Assembly: GCA_028345295.1 (NCBI GenBank)
Contig: JAOMDA010000006.1
Span: 1 to 64,000 of the forward strand
DNA: 64,000 nucleotides
Reading direction: 5' to 3'
DNA from: Candidatus Nitrosopelagicus sp.
Lineage (GTDB): Archaea > Thermoproteota > Nitrososphaeria > Nitrososphaerales > Nitrosopumilaceae
In this document: positions 51,451-61,261 of the stretch, piece after piece
How the letters are laid out: each line of letters begins with the position of its first letter
How positions within the stretch are numbered: position 1 is the first letter of the stretch
Translations under genes and position numbers: made by a program
The notes under the pieces: model-generated
The model's input: only the letters and a program-made list of their open reading frames with translations
What the model was told of the DNA's origin: nothing
Database searches by the model: none

Positions 51451-53179
51451 AAAGTGCAAACAACCCAGCGTCTGCAAGCAAAAAGACCTTTGTTATATTC
51501 ATTGATTTATTCATGCATTTAAGATAGTCAGCATAGATATCAGAACCCATCACCTTAACTTTGGATTGGTTTTCCAGAATTTCAAAACTACATTCATTCA
51601 TTTGATTTTCTGCCTTTTGTGCCAATTCTAAATACCAGTTAGCAAGTTGTGTTGGTTTTGATATCATACCTAATTGAAAATAACCATTTTTGTTTCTTGC
51701 ACCATCAGCAGTAAAATGTGTATCAGATGTACATATCTCAATTAATTCATATCCAATGTTTGCAAAATGTTTTACAATCTGTTCTCTAACTCCGTTTTCC
51801 ATGTTGTTTGCATCAGCCCAACCAACGAAATATTTTTTCTCATTAATCTCTAAACATAAAATTGCAATTCCACCCATGGCTATATCTGCCTTCTTTATGT
51901 TCATATCATTCGAATTCTGATAGCCAAACTTGAAGGGGTAACTTTGTTTTGTTTTTAATGTATCTAAAGTTGATTTTGCTGCAATTAACAAGTCCTCAGA
52001 ATCTTCTTTAGAAATTTCATCTCCCATTGCATTATGCGTATCTACAATCATGACTTGCTCAAAGTTTCTATTTTTTGCAAATTGCTCAATCTGAGTTCTT
52101 ACCTCCATTGTCAAGTCTTCCATTCCATGTGGAGATAGAGACAAAAATAGTAGCGCTGTCTTGTCAAAGAGTAAGCCAGCAGCTCGTGCATTATTAATTT
52201 TAACACTCACTGGCTCTGTACATCCAACACCGTTTCTTAGAACATGACTATCTGATATGCTAGTGAGATAATTGCTTACTTCCTCTTGACTTGGGAGATT
52301 TAGATCATGATTGGATATACTATGCATGACCATAGCTGTAGAATCCATATTCTTGTAAATTAAATATGGAATGTTACTTCCCCCAACTGGATGAAATGGT
52401 CCAGGATGAATATCTGGTAAGACCATACTGAATCTTACTTGTTTATCATTTGATTGAAATTTGATTTGAGTAGTTGATACAGTTGAAGTTTTTGATTTTC
52501 GTTCAATAATTTGCTCCATTTCGCTTGGATCATTTTTTGATGCGGATGTAACATATGCTTGAATTAATTCATGTGTACTATCAACTGCAGGTCTACCTGC
52601 TCTATCTGTAAAATAACTCCAGCCAGTTGCTAGTCCTAAAAATGCGGCACCAAACAACAATGCCATCGGATTAGTCAAAGAGTCAAACCACATTGTAGGA
52701 GGAATTAGAACTAGATACATTGCCAATGGTTGAATGAATGCAACCCCCCATGCTTTTTTCAAACTTGCACCAAGAATAGTTGTGAATATTCCAATTCTAA
52801 AACTAGCAAAAACAAACATACCTATTGTGACATAAAATAAATCAAGATTATCTTTGGCAAATAGCATCATAGCGCCAAATCCTATAAGTGTACTTACAAA
52901 AAATAATCCATTCCCAAATAATGAAACATGTAATGATTTTGAGTATTCCTTATGTCTAGAAAATAAAATATCTAGAAACTGTGTTCCTACAAGAACTCCG
53001 ATTACACTAAGTACTGGAAAAATAACATCAGATATGTTTAGATATGTCAAAGATACAAATGCTGCCATTATTCCTGCAACGGCAACTGAAATTACCAATG
53101 AGATGTAATGTGATGAGGGGTTAAGTAGCGTTAATGAATATCGCTTCTGAATTTTACTAACGTCATCTTGTTCAGACAT
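51437..53179 (-). CDS. DUF2070-family membrane protein
   Basis: Multi-TM N-term plus LPDIHPGPFHPVGGSNIPYLIY; IVDTHNAMG; CTSDTHFTADGARNKNGYFQLG. Confidence 0.85.
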   Translation of the reverse strand: MSEQDDVSKIQKRYSLTLLNPSSHYISLVISVAVAGIMAAFVSLTYLNISDVIFPVLSVIGVLVGTQFLDILFSRHKEYSKSLHVSLFGNGLFFVSTLIGFGAMMLFAKDNLDLFYVTIGMFVFASFRIGIFTTILGASLKKAWGVAFIQPLAMYLVLIPPTMWFDSLTNPMALLFGAAFLGLATGWSYFTDRAGRPAVDSTHELIQAYVTSASKNDPSEMEQIIERKSKTSTVSTTQIKFQSNDKQVRFSMVLPDIHPGPFHPVGGSNIPYLIYKNMDSTAMVMHSISNHDLNLPSQEEVSNYLTSISDSHVLRNGVGCTEPVSVKINNARAAGLLFDKTALLFLSLSPHGMEDLTMEVRTQIEQFAKNRNFEQVMIVDTHNAMGDEISKEDSEDLLIAAKSTLDTLKTKQSYPFKFGYQNSNDMNIKKADIAMGGIAILCLEINEKKYFVGWADANNMENGVREQIVKHFANIGYELIEICTSDTHFTADGARNKNGYFQLGMISKPTQLANWYLELAQKAENQMNECSFEILENQSKVKVMGSDIYADYLKCMNKSMNITKVFLLADAGLFALSIFL

Positions 53180-53185
53180 TTAGAA

Positions 53186-53350
53186 TCATGGTATAAAAGC
53201 TAAATCTAGAAACCAAGACACTGCAATTATACTAATTGGAATAACTATAACAATTTTTGGTGATATCTTAACTCCTTTAGTTTCATCCTCAAAGAATCTT
53301 AATAGACCAGCACTGGATGCAGGCAATGGATTACTCTTTTTATCAGCCAT
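53186..53350 (-). CDS. secG: preprotein translocase Sec61-beta subunit
   Basis: MADKKSNPLPASSAGLLRFFEDETKGVKISPKIVIVIPISIIIAVSWFLDLAFIP; not in supplied track. Confidence 0.88.
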   Translation of the reverse strand: MADKKSNPLPASSAGLLRFFEDETKGVKISPKIVIVIPISIIAVSWFLDLAFIP

Positions 53351-53389
53351 TAATTCGAATGCACGAAAATAAGAATAAAAACTTTTGTC

Positions 53390-53710
53390 TTATCTTTTGA
53401 GTTTTTCAATGGTTTCTATAAGTAAATTAATTGATTTTAAGATCAATTGCTGTTTCTCATGCGATTTTTCCTTTGTTAATTCATCTGTAAGATCAGACAA
53501 TTTTTTTTCTAATTTTTCAAGTGTTGGTTTATCAGATGAAAAAGAGTTAATTTCAGATATCTTTTGATCTGGTTCACGACCACAGTTAATACATAATGCA
53601 TTTCCATCCTTCATTACACGTACTCCTTTACAATATGGACAAGGTTCACTAAGAAGAGTAGCACCACCAAGTAACATATCAACTGCCTTTTTTTTAAGAT
53701 CTTTTGACAT
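53390..53710 (-). CDS. Sjogren syndrome/scleroderma autoantigen 1 (p27)-like zinc protein
   Basis: KAVDMLLGGATLLSEPCPYCKGVRVMKDGNALCINCGRE. Confidence 0.88.
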   Translation of the reverse strand: MSKDLKKKAVDMLLGGATLLSEPCPYCKGVRVMKDGNALCINCGREPDQKISEINSFSSDKPTLEKLEKKLSDLTDELTKEKSHEKQQLILKSINLLIETIEKLKR

Positions 53711-53809
53711 AAGGATAGTTAATCGTCTTCATAAAAAAATTTAGTTACTTCAGAATTGATTAATTTCACCAAGGCTTAATAATATGTATTAACTAAGATT
53801 TTCGAACTA

Positions 53810-54118
53810 ATGGCGGTTATTTGTAATACTTGTGGACTACCTGAAGATTTATGCGCCTGTGGAGATTTAGACAAGGATAGCAATCATATTATCATAAGAT
53901 TAGAAACTAGGCGATTTAAAAAGAAGGGAACTATGATTGAGGGACTAGATCCAAAAATCAACAATCTGGAAAATGTTGCAAAAGAACTAAAAAGTAAATA
54001 TGCATGTGGAGGAACTGCAAAAGAAGGATATATTTTCCTACAGGGTGATCATAGAGAAACAATCAAAGAAACTCTTGTAAATCTAGGATTTGCAGAAGAT
54101 ACTATCGAACTTCATTAG
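53810..54118 (+). CDS. translation initiation factor SUI1/eIF1
   Basis: CNTCGLPEDLCACGDLDKDSNHIIIRLETRRFKKKGTMIEGLDP…GGTAKEGYIFLQGDHRE. Confidence 0.95.
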   Translation: MAVICNTCGLPEDLCACGDLDKDSNHIIIRLETRRFKKKGTMIEGLDPKINNLENVAKELKSKYACGGTAKEGYIFLQGDHRETIKETLVNLGFAEDTIELH

Positions 54119-55130
54119 AAACAATTTGACATTTCTAGCAAACGTTCTTCAAACTATTGGAATTCCTTATTCAGCCTTGATCTCGATTGTTTTTGGCTTG
54201 ATGATTGTATCATTTCCAATTGGTGCTTACCTGGTTTTCCATTCAGAAATTGGTGATAACATAGATTTTGGTTTTCCATTAGAAAAATTTGATCTCTTTA
54301 TTGCAGGAATAAATATGCAAATTCCTTTTGAATATGATATAGGTGATGCATTTGTATTAGCTTGGTGTGTCTTTGCAATTTTATTCACAATTGCTATCAT
54401 TGGACCAAAAAAGAGTTTTCTAAAATCAATTAGTGGCTTACTAATTAAAGAAAAAAGTCTTACAGACTCAAACTATCTAATAACTATAATCAAGTGGTTT
54501 TCAGTTCTTGTTGTTATTTCTGGACTGATTAATTTTGTTCAAGAAAGCTTTGGTATTGTTACAGAACCTCCAGAATCAACTAATGATTTAATACTATTTT
54601 TGGCTGTAACAATTGCACCTATTATTGAAGAACTAGGTTTTAGAGTAATACTGATTGGAATTCCGTTATTTTTAATATATTCATTCAAAACATCAATTCG
54701 GTCATTCTTTAATGTATTATGGCATCCTCATCAGAATTTACACATAGTAAATAATAAAAAAGCAATCCTGCTAATTACTTTAGTTGGAATATTTTTTGGT
54801 GCAGCGCATATAATTTCTGGTGAACCATGGAGTTCTGGAAAATTTGCTCAAGCCGCTGTAAGTGGAATCATAATTGGCTGGGTGTATTATAGATATGGCC
54901 TGCTAGCAGCAATATTGATTCATTGGGCAACAAATTACTTTATCTTCTCATATGTATTTGCAATTTCCGAAATTAATGGAATATCAGTTGAAAATGCAAT
55001 TTCTCATACCATGGTTAACACACTTGAATTAATACTAGTTGTGACTGGAATAGTATCAATATCCATGATAATCTTGAATTTCGTTAATTCAAAAAATCAA
55101 AATGAAGTAAGTAAAACGAAAATTCTGTAG
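54090..55130 (+). CDS. CPBP-family intramembrane metalloprotease
   Basis: APIIEELGFRVILIG; GAAHIISGEPW; HWATNYFIFS. Confidence 0.88.
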   Translation: MQKILSNFIRNNLTFLANVLQTIGIPYSALISIVFGLMIVSFPIGAYLVFHSEIGDNIDFGFPLEKFDLFIAGINMQIPFEYDIGDAFVLAWCVFAILFTIAIIGPKKSFLKSISGLLIKEKSLTDSNYLITIIKWFSVLVVISGLINFVQESFGIVTEPPESTNDLILFLAVTIAPIIEELGFRVILIGIPLFLIYSFKTSIRSFFNVLWHPHQNLHIVNNKKAILLITLVGIFFGAAHIISGEPWSSGKFAQAAVSGIIIGWVYYRYGLLAAILIHWATNYFIFSYVFAISEINGISVENAISHTMVNTLELILVVTGIVSISMIILNFVNSKNQNEVSKTKIL

Positions 55131-55132
55131 AA

Positions 55133-56056
55133 ATGTCAATTGAAAGAATTGTGTCATTTTTACCCAGTGCAACAGAGTTAATTTTTGAGCTTGGCTATCA
55201 GGATAAGTTATTTGGTGTTACACATGAATGCCTATATCCTAAAGATGCAACACTGATACCACGTGTAATTGACAGTGTTTTTGATCCATCCAATTTATCA
55301 AGTAAACAGATTGATGGCAAGATTATCGAGTTACTATCAGAAAGAAAAGATATCTTCAAACTAAATAATGAAGAATTAAAAAATGCAAATCCAGATTTGA
55401 TAATATCACAGGAGATATGTGAAGTATGTTCCGCATACACAAATCAAGTTAATGAAGCTATGAAAATCCTAGATAACAAACCAGAAATTTTAACAATGAA
55501 TCCACATGACGTTGAAGGAATTTTGTTAACAATCATAGATATTTCAAAAAAAATTGGTGCTGCTGAAAAAGGTAAAGAAATTGTTAACTCACTTCGTACA
55601 AGAATTGAGCATATAAAAAATAAAAAATTTAAACATAGTCCAAAAGTTCTTGCAATAGAATGGATTGAGCCATTTTTTACAGCTGGTCATTGGATTCCTG
55701 AGATGGTAGAGTTTGTAGGTGGAAAAAACCTCATTAGTAAAAAAAGTGAACATTCAAGAAAAATGACACTTGAAGAAATAGTTAACGCTGAACCTGAAAT
55801 CATAGTTTTAATGCCATGTGGATTTAATGTAGACAGAACCATTAAAGAATACAAAAATAGTTTACACAGTAATACAAAATGGAATACGTTAAGTGCTGTA
55901 AAAGAAAATAAAATTTTTGCAGTTAATGCTAATTCATTTTTTAGTAAGCCAAGTCTTAGAACAATAACTGGTATAGAAATTCTTGCAAAGATTATTCATC
56001 CAGAAATCTTTGATGAATTAGAGGTTCCAACAAAATCTTATACAAAAATAAATTAG
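55133..56056 (+). CDS. BtuF-like cobalamin/metal substrate-binding protein (no obvious signal peptide)
   Basis: RIVSFLPSATELIFELGYQDKLFGVTHEC; NPDLIISQEICEVCSA; GHWIPEMVEFVGGKNLI. Confidence 0.9.
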   Translation: MSIERIVSFLPSATELIFELGYQDKLFGVTHECLYPKDATLIPRVIDSVFDPSNLSSKQIDGKIIELLSERKDIFKLNNEELKNANPDLIISQEICEVCSAYTNQVNEAMKILDNKPEILTMNPHDVEGILLTIIDISKKIGAAEKGKEIVNSLRTRIEHIKNKKFKHSPKVLAIEWIEPFFTAGHWIPEMVEFVGGKNLISKKSEHSRKMTLEEIVNAEPEIIVLMPCGFNVDRTIKEYKNSLHSNTKWNTLSAVKENKIFAVNANSFFSKPSLRTITGIEILAKIIHPEIFDELEVPTKSYTKIN

Positions 56057-56064
56057 AAGGTTAT

Positions 56065-56145
56065 TTATTCTTCTTCTGCTTCCTCTAGATCTTCAACTTC
56101 GCTAGTACTTCTTGATGGTCTAATTGGAATGTATATTTTTGACAT
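56065..56145 (-). CDS. possible micro-ORF (26 aa, acidic tail)
   Basis: MSKIYIPIRPSRSTSEVEDLEEAEEE. Confidence 0.35.
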   Translation of the reverse strand: MSKIYIPIRPSRSTSEVEDLEEAEEE

Positions 56146-56287
56146 GATTTGAATAACAGTATAGATGGTTAGTCTACTTGGTTACAAAAAATTGTCTTTT
56201 TGTATAACAAATGTTTAACCAAGATAAAATTACAAAATTAAGATTAAATTTTAGTGTCTTTTATCAAATTTGATGGTTTTGAAAAAA

Positions 56288-56962
56288 TTACAATAGTGAA
56301 TTTATTACTTTTTCAAAAACAGAATAAGGCTGTGCACCAACAATTTTTTCTTCGTTGCCCGTTTCAGTATTTACAATGATAAATGTGGGTGTACTATTTG
56401 CACCGCCAGCTGATGCCTTCTGCCAGTTTAATTTCACGCGTTGATCATATTTACTAGAATCAAGACACTCCTCAAATTCATCCATATTCAAATCAAGGTT
56501 AAATGCAAATGACTTTAATCTATCAGAATTTGCCCAACCAGAATTCATGTGGCCTTGATAGTCATATAATATTATGTGGTAGTCCCAGTACTTGCCTTGA
56601 TCATCTGCACAATATGTTGCCTCAGCAGCTATTGCTGAATCAGGGCCTAGGATAGGATAATCAATAAAAAACATGTTAGCCTTTCCTGTGTCAATAAAAT
56701 TCTCAATGATTTTTGGTCTACTTTCATCGTACCAACGTTTGCACATTTCACATTGATAGTCACCCATCTCTATAATTGTCACTGGTGCAGTTTGTGAACC
56801 CAAAAGTGGTGGGAGATGTATAGTGGATAAAATCTCAGAATCATTCTGACTACTTTGTGTTTGCTGCTCAACCTGTCCAACATATGATGAAAAAGATGCA
56901 GCCAGTGCTACTACAATTATAACTCCAACAATAGCAACTATCGCCTTTTTCTTATCAACCAC
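56288..56962 (-). CDS. DsbA-family thiol-disulfide oxidoreductase, membrane anchored
   Basis: SQTAPVTIIEMGDYQCEMCKRWYDESRPKI; GGANSTPTFIIV. Confidence 0.92.
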   Translation of the reverse strand: MVDKKKAIVAIVGVIIVVALAASFSSYVGQVEQQTQSSQNDSEILSTIHLPPLLGSQTAPVTIIEMGDYQCEMCKRWYDESRPKIIENFIDTGKANMFFIDYPILGPDSAIAAEATYCADDQGKYWDYHIILYDYQGHMNSGWANSDRLKSFAFNLDLNMDEFEECLDSSKYDQRVKLNWQKASAGGANSTPTFIIVNTETGNEEKIVGAQPYSVFEKVINSLL

Positions 56963-57017
56963 ACTTTATTGGCAAGATTTTGATTAAAAAACCTATTCAA
57001 AAAATTTAGAGAATTCT

Positions 57018-57221
57018 CTAGTTTTTGTGTCTAAATATACTAAACAATTTTTGAATTGCTGAATCTATTGGACATGAATCACATGAAACACCAGAATTTT
57101 CATGGTCAAACTGTTCATCTAACTCTTCTTTAATTTTTTTATCTTCCATAGCAAAGTTAGGTAAATCTATGTAATAAAGAATCTTAAATTCTGTATTTAA
57201 GAAATTAACCAAAACTGTCAT
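57018..57221 (-). CDS. hypothetical small protein
   Basis: 67-aa ORF; start may be internal (MEDKKIKEELDEQFDHENSGVSCDSCPIDSAIQKLFSIFRHKN). Confidence 0.6.
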   Translation of the reverse strand: MTVLVNFLNTEFKILYYIDLPNFAMEDKKIKEELDEQFDHENSGVSCDSCPIDSAIQKLFSIFRHKN

Positions 57222-57324
57222 TAGAATTGAAGCATTGGTTTATTAGACGTAGAAAAAGCGATAAAACAGAAATAATGGTGGATTAAGCAAATGCTTTCTC
57301 TGTCATTGCTTTAAAGATAGAGAA

Positions 57325-58668
57325 ATGAAAACATTTGATGAATTAAAAGTAAAAGAAACCATACTGAAAGGAATTCAGGAATTAGGATTTGCTACACCAT
57401 TTCCTATACAGGCACAGTCTATACCATTACTACTAGAAGGAAATGATGTTATAGGTCAGGCACACACTGGCACAGGTAAAACTGCAGCATTTGGAATTCC
57501 TCTATTAGAACATATTTCCAATAACGGTGGAATTCAAGGTTTGATTATAGCACCTACACGAGAACTTGCATTACAGATTACCACAGAGGTGAAAAAGGTT
57601 GGTAGATTTACTGGAATTAAAGTTGCAACTGTTTACGGTGGCCAGGGAATGGGCATCCAACTTGATGCATTAAGAAATAAGCCAGAAATTGTTGTTGCGA
57701 CCCCAGGAAGATTAATTGATCATCTAAACAGAGGTACAATCAAGGTGGGTAATGTAAAATACATGGTACTTGATGAAGCAGACGTTATGTTAGATATGGG
57801 ATTTATAGATGATATTGAATTTGTTTTAGAAAGAGTACCAGAAAATAAAATTACTTCTTTATGGTCTGCAACAATGCCGCCAGAGATTTTAAGATTAGCA
57901 GACAAATATCTAAATGAACCAAAAAGAGTTTTGATAGATTCTGATGATCTAAGTGGTGAGGGAATTAATCAATCATTCCTTGTCATTAAAGACAGAGAAA
58001 AACAAAAGTATCTCACTAGTTTTATTAAAGATAATAGAAAGGGTCAGACAATTGTTTTTTGTTCCACAAAAATTCGTACCAGAAACGTAGCAAGAGATCT
58101 ACAAAAAGCTAAGTTTAACGCTGTTGCTATCGAAGGTGATATGTCTCAAAATAAGAGAGAATATTCAATGTCAAAGTTTAGAAAAAATCATGCAGATATT
58201 TTAGTAGCAACAGATGTTGCAGCACGTGGTATTGATGTTCCCAAAGTTGGCCTAGTAGTCAATTATGATGTCCCAAACCAAGATATGGTTTATTTTCATA
58301 GAATCGGTCGAACTGCAAGAGCAGGTGCAAAGGGAAATGCGATTACACTAGTATCATATTCCTCTGTAGGTGACTGGAATATTATCAAGAAACAGATTAA
58401 ATCCGATATGACTGATTTGAATCAGAAGTTAGGAGTAGAAATCAATATCCCTGATCCACTAAAAAGACAGGTAGGAAGAAGAATGGCACCACAAATACGC
58501 TCTGGATATGGAGGAAAATTTAGAAGAAGTTATGGTTCAGGTGGACGAAGAACTAATGGATATAACAGAAATGGAAGTGCAAGAGATGGACCTGCAAGAG
58601 ATCAATACAAAAAGAAAAGATTCACTCGTTCCTCATATAGTAAAAATACAAGTCGTAAAAGATGGTAA
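57325..58668 (+). CDS. DEAD-box RNA helicase with RG-rich tail
   Basis: AHTGTGKTAAFGIPLL; APTRELALQ; VLDEADVMLDMGF; SATMP; HRIGRTARAGAKG; C-term SGYGGKFRRSYGSGGRRTNGYNRNGSARDGPARD. Confidence 0.96.
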   Translation: MKTFDELKVKETILKGIQELGFATPFPIQAQSIPLLLEGNDVIGQAHTGTGKTAAFGIPLLEHISNNGGIQGLIIAPTRELALQITTEVKKVGRFTGIKVATVYGGQGMGIQLDALRNKPEIVVATPGRLIDHLNRGTIKVGNVKYMVLDEADVMLDMGFIDDIEFVLERVPENKITSLWSATMPPEILRLADKYLNEPKRVLIDSDDLSGEGINQSFLVIKDREKQKYLTSFIKDNRKGQTIVFCSTKIRTRNVARDLQKAKFNAVAIEGDMSQNKREYSMSKFRKNHADILVATDVAARGIDVPKVGLVVNYDVPNQDMVYFHRIGRTARAGAKGNAITLVSYSSVGDWNIIKKQIKSDMTDLNQKLGVEINIPDPLKRQVGRRMAPQIRSGYGGKFRRSYGSGGRRTNGYNRNGSARDGPARDQYKKKRFTRSSYSKNTSRKRW

Positions 58669-58727
58669 TTCAATAACAATATTTGAACATTTAAAGAATA
58701 GTAATATTATAGAATTCTAAGAAGAAA

Positions 58728-58964
58728 ATGCATGTTGGATTTGTACTATTGAATTGTGACTTAGGGGCAGAAGAATATATTCTGGATGAATTAAAACAGG
58801 TACCACAGATAAAAAATGCATATGTTACGTTTGGTGCATATGATATTATTGCTGAAATTCATGGTAGTAGTCAAGAAGAATTTGAAAAAACAGTTTCAAT
58901 GAAAATTAGACGTCTGTCACGAATAGTTAGTACAATGACATTAAACGTTGTTAAATCAGGATGA
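58728..58964 (+). CDS. Lrp/AsnC ligand-binding (RAM) domain protein, no HTH
   Basis: GFVLLNCDLGAEEYILDELKQVPQIKNAYVTFGAYDIIAEIHGSS. Confidence 0.9.
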   Translation: MHVGFVLLNCDLGAEEYILDELKQVPQIKNAYVTFGAYDIIAEIHGSSQEEFEKTVSMKIRRLSRIVSTMTLNVVKSG

Positions 58965-58987
58965 TTTTCTAAATTAAGTGGAAAAAT

Positions 58988-59278
58988 ATGCTTCAAAAAG
59001 TAGAATATTCAGGAACAGTCTGGGCATTAAGCCATAATGATCCAGAGCCACTAGTGGAACATAGTATTAAAAAAATACAAGAATGTGGAATTAAAAAAGA
59101 AGATATCAAAATTGTAGATGCTCCTAATAATCCGTCTGTTGGTGAAATTGTAGTTGAAATTTGGCCTCATGAACTGGTGATAGCACGAATTAGAACTGTT
59201 AGAGGAGAGTCATTTATCAGTGGTACAGAATTTACAGTAGAATTAAAGACTGATCAATCTGGTAACTACATAGATTAA
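58988..59278 (+). CDS. hypothetical protein
   Basis: 96-aa ORF in co-directional cluster. Confidence 0.7.
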   Translation: MLQKVEYSGTVWALSHNDPEPLVEHSIKKIQECGIKKEDIKIVDAPNNPSVGEIVVEIWPHELVIARIRTVRGESFISGTEFTVELKTDQSGNYID

Positions 59279-59279
59279 G

Positions 59280-59786
59280 TTGGTAAAGAAAAAGAAAAAA
59301 AATAAGGGACTTGGAAAATTTGCCTCGTTTGGAGTCTTAGTTATTCTAATAGGTATTACAATCTATTATTTTTATTCGGCTGAACAAGGGCAAATGAGAG
59401 GTTTGGAATTTGGTAATGAATTACAGATAATTCAAGAGGAATTAAAGACTGAGCAAGCAGTGTTTTATTCCAAAGTTTCAATGTGGGAAGAAGATAGTAT
59501 TTCAAAAGCAGATATTTTACAAATTTCAGAGAGTCATATAGTAAAAATGAATGAGATAATCACAAAATATGCAGACCTTCAGATTCCTGATACATTTTCA
59601 GGTGCTGTAAAACTTTTCAAACTCTCAACAGAGTCACAATTAGAGAGTGATATTCACCTAATCAATTGGATTGAATTTGGGGATCAAAGTGAAAAAATTA
59701 GATCTGATGAGTTACTTCAGCAATCTTTTGAGTATGAACTAGCAGGATTAAAATCATATAATGACGCTAAAAAGGGAAATCCATAA
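59280..59786 (+). CDS. hypothetical membrane-anchored protein
   Basis: N-terminal TM FASFGVLVILIGITIYYFYS; TTG start. Confidence 0.65.
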   Translation: MVKKKKKNKGLGKFASFGVLVILIGITIYYFYSAEQGQMRGLEFGNELQIIQEELKTEQAVFYSKVSMWEEDSISKADILQISESHIVKMNEIITKYADLQIPDTFSGAVKLFKLSTESQLESDIHLINWIEFGDQSEKIRSDELLQQSFEYELAGLKSYNDAKKGNP

Positions 59787-59816
59787 AATCTTTAAACATA
59801 CAAACTAAAGATTAAC

Positions 59817-60590
59817 ATGAAAAAATTACTGTTTTTAATACCATTGTTTCTGATTAGTCCAATAGCCTATGGTGAGATGACAATACAAAATGATCAAAAA
59901 TACGTTGATAGTGATGGACTACTCCATATTGTAGGTGAAATTGAAAATAATACATTAACACCTCTTAATCAAATTAAAATTTCTGCAATATTATTAGATA
60001 GAAATGGAACCGAAATCAAAAGTGTTGTAGGAGAAACTGTTTCAAATGTTGTAATGCCTGAAATGAAAGGTGCATTTGATATTTTAATAAAAAATGTCAG
60101 GAGTGAAAATATTAGTGATTATAAATTAAATCTTGACTATAGTCTGGCAGACCCAAAAAATCAGGTAATTGAAATTTCATCTACTACACTTACTAAAGAT
60201 ACACAGAACAACACGGTGATTACAGGAATCTTAGAGAACAAAGGTACTAGTACAGCAAATATGATTAGGGTTGTTGCAACACTTTATGATCGTGATGGTA
60301 ATGTATTGACAGTTTCGGAATTATATACAAAACCTGACTTTTTACGTGCAGGTGATAGTAGTAATTTTATAATTCCATTCCATGAAAAATATCAATCAAT
60401 TAATGCAGTTGATTATAGTATTACTGCAGAATCCGATGAGTATGTTATAGTTCCTGAATTTCCATTAGGAACTGGATTATTGTTAATTGTATCAGTGTCA
60501 TCATACATTCTGTTTTCAAAAAATCCAGAAAAAGTTACTAATCTTATTTCAAATATGGGTAAAACCAAAAAATTGTTTATACAAAAATAG
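59817..60590 (+). CDS. secreted FxLYD-like protein with PEF-type C-terminal anchor
   Basis: Signal peptide; two paralogous segments; C-term VPEFPLGTGLLLIVSVSSYILFSKNPEK. Confidence 0.8.
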   Translation: MKKLLFLIPLFLISPIAYGEMTIQNDQKYVDSDGLLHIVGEIENNTLTPLNQIKISAILLDRNGTEIKSVVGETVSNVVMPEMKGAFDILIKNVRSENISDYKLNLDYSLADPKNQVIEISSTTLTKDTQNNTVITGILENKGTSTANMIRVVATLYDRDGNVLTVSELYTKPDFLRAGDSSNFIIPFHEKYQSINAVDYSITAESDEYVIVPEFPLGTGLLLIVSVSSYILFSKNPEKVTNLISNMGKTKKLFIQK

Positions 60591-60625
60591 GATTAACTAT
60601 TATACAAAGATAGTATCTGTTACAT

Positions 60626-60910
60626 ATGACAATTTCTGACAGTAATAGAAAATTTTTAGATGATTTATTAGAATATTATATTAATGAATCAAGTTCTTAC
60701 ATGCAAATTGCAGAAGAATATAGTATTATAACTAATTCAAAAACTGATACTGCATTTGGAATAATTGTAGGTATAATTTATTCAAGCTTCTTACAGATTT
60801 ATTCAAATCAAGGAATATCTGTAGAACTAGATGACATAAATGAATTTCATGAATTGATTAAAGATAATGCAAATAAAATCAAGGAATCATTCAAACAAGA
60901 GAATGCATAA
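60626..60910 (+). CDS. hypothetical protein
   Basis: 94-aa ORF. Confidence 0.65.
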   Translation: MTISDSNRKFLDDLLEYYINESSSYMQIAEEYSIITNSKTDTAFGIIVGIIYSSFLQIYSNQGISVELDDINEFHELIKDNANKIKESFKQENA

Positions 60911-60940
60911 AGATAAATTTCAAAGAAATCTTGACTGTAT

Positions 60941-61261
60941 ATGTCAGAAGTAATTGCCTATAAGATTACACAGATAGTTGATAACGGTAGTGTAGTACAA
61001 ATGACACTTGTTGAAGATGTACAAACTGAACCTGTATCCCAAAAACAATTAATCATGGAAAACGTATCAAAAAAACTAGATACCGATACAAAACAACAAG
61101 TAATGCCATTACTAGAAGCAATACTTCAAGCACAACCAACCATCAAACTAAAAAGTTATGCACAAACATCTGTTGCAATTACCTTACCAAAAAATAGATA
61201 CGAAAAAATGGGAAGACCCCAAGTTGGACAAAAATTACAGGTTGATCTGAAAATTATCTAG
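60941..61261 (+). CDS. hypothetical protein
   Basis: 106-aa ORF. Confidence 0.7.
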   Translation: MSEVIAYKITQIVDNGSVVQMTLVEDVQTEPVSQKQLIMENVSKKLDTDTKQQVMPLLEAILQAQPTIKLKSYAQTSVAITLPKNRYEKMGRPQVGQKLQVDLKII

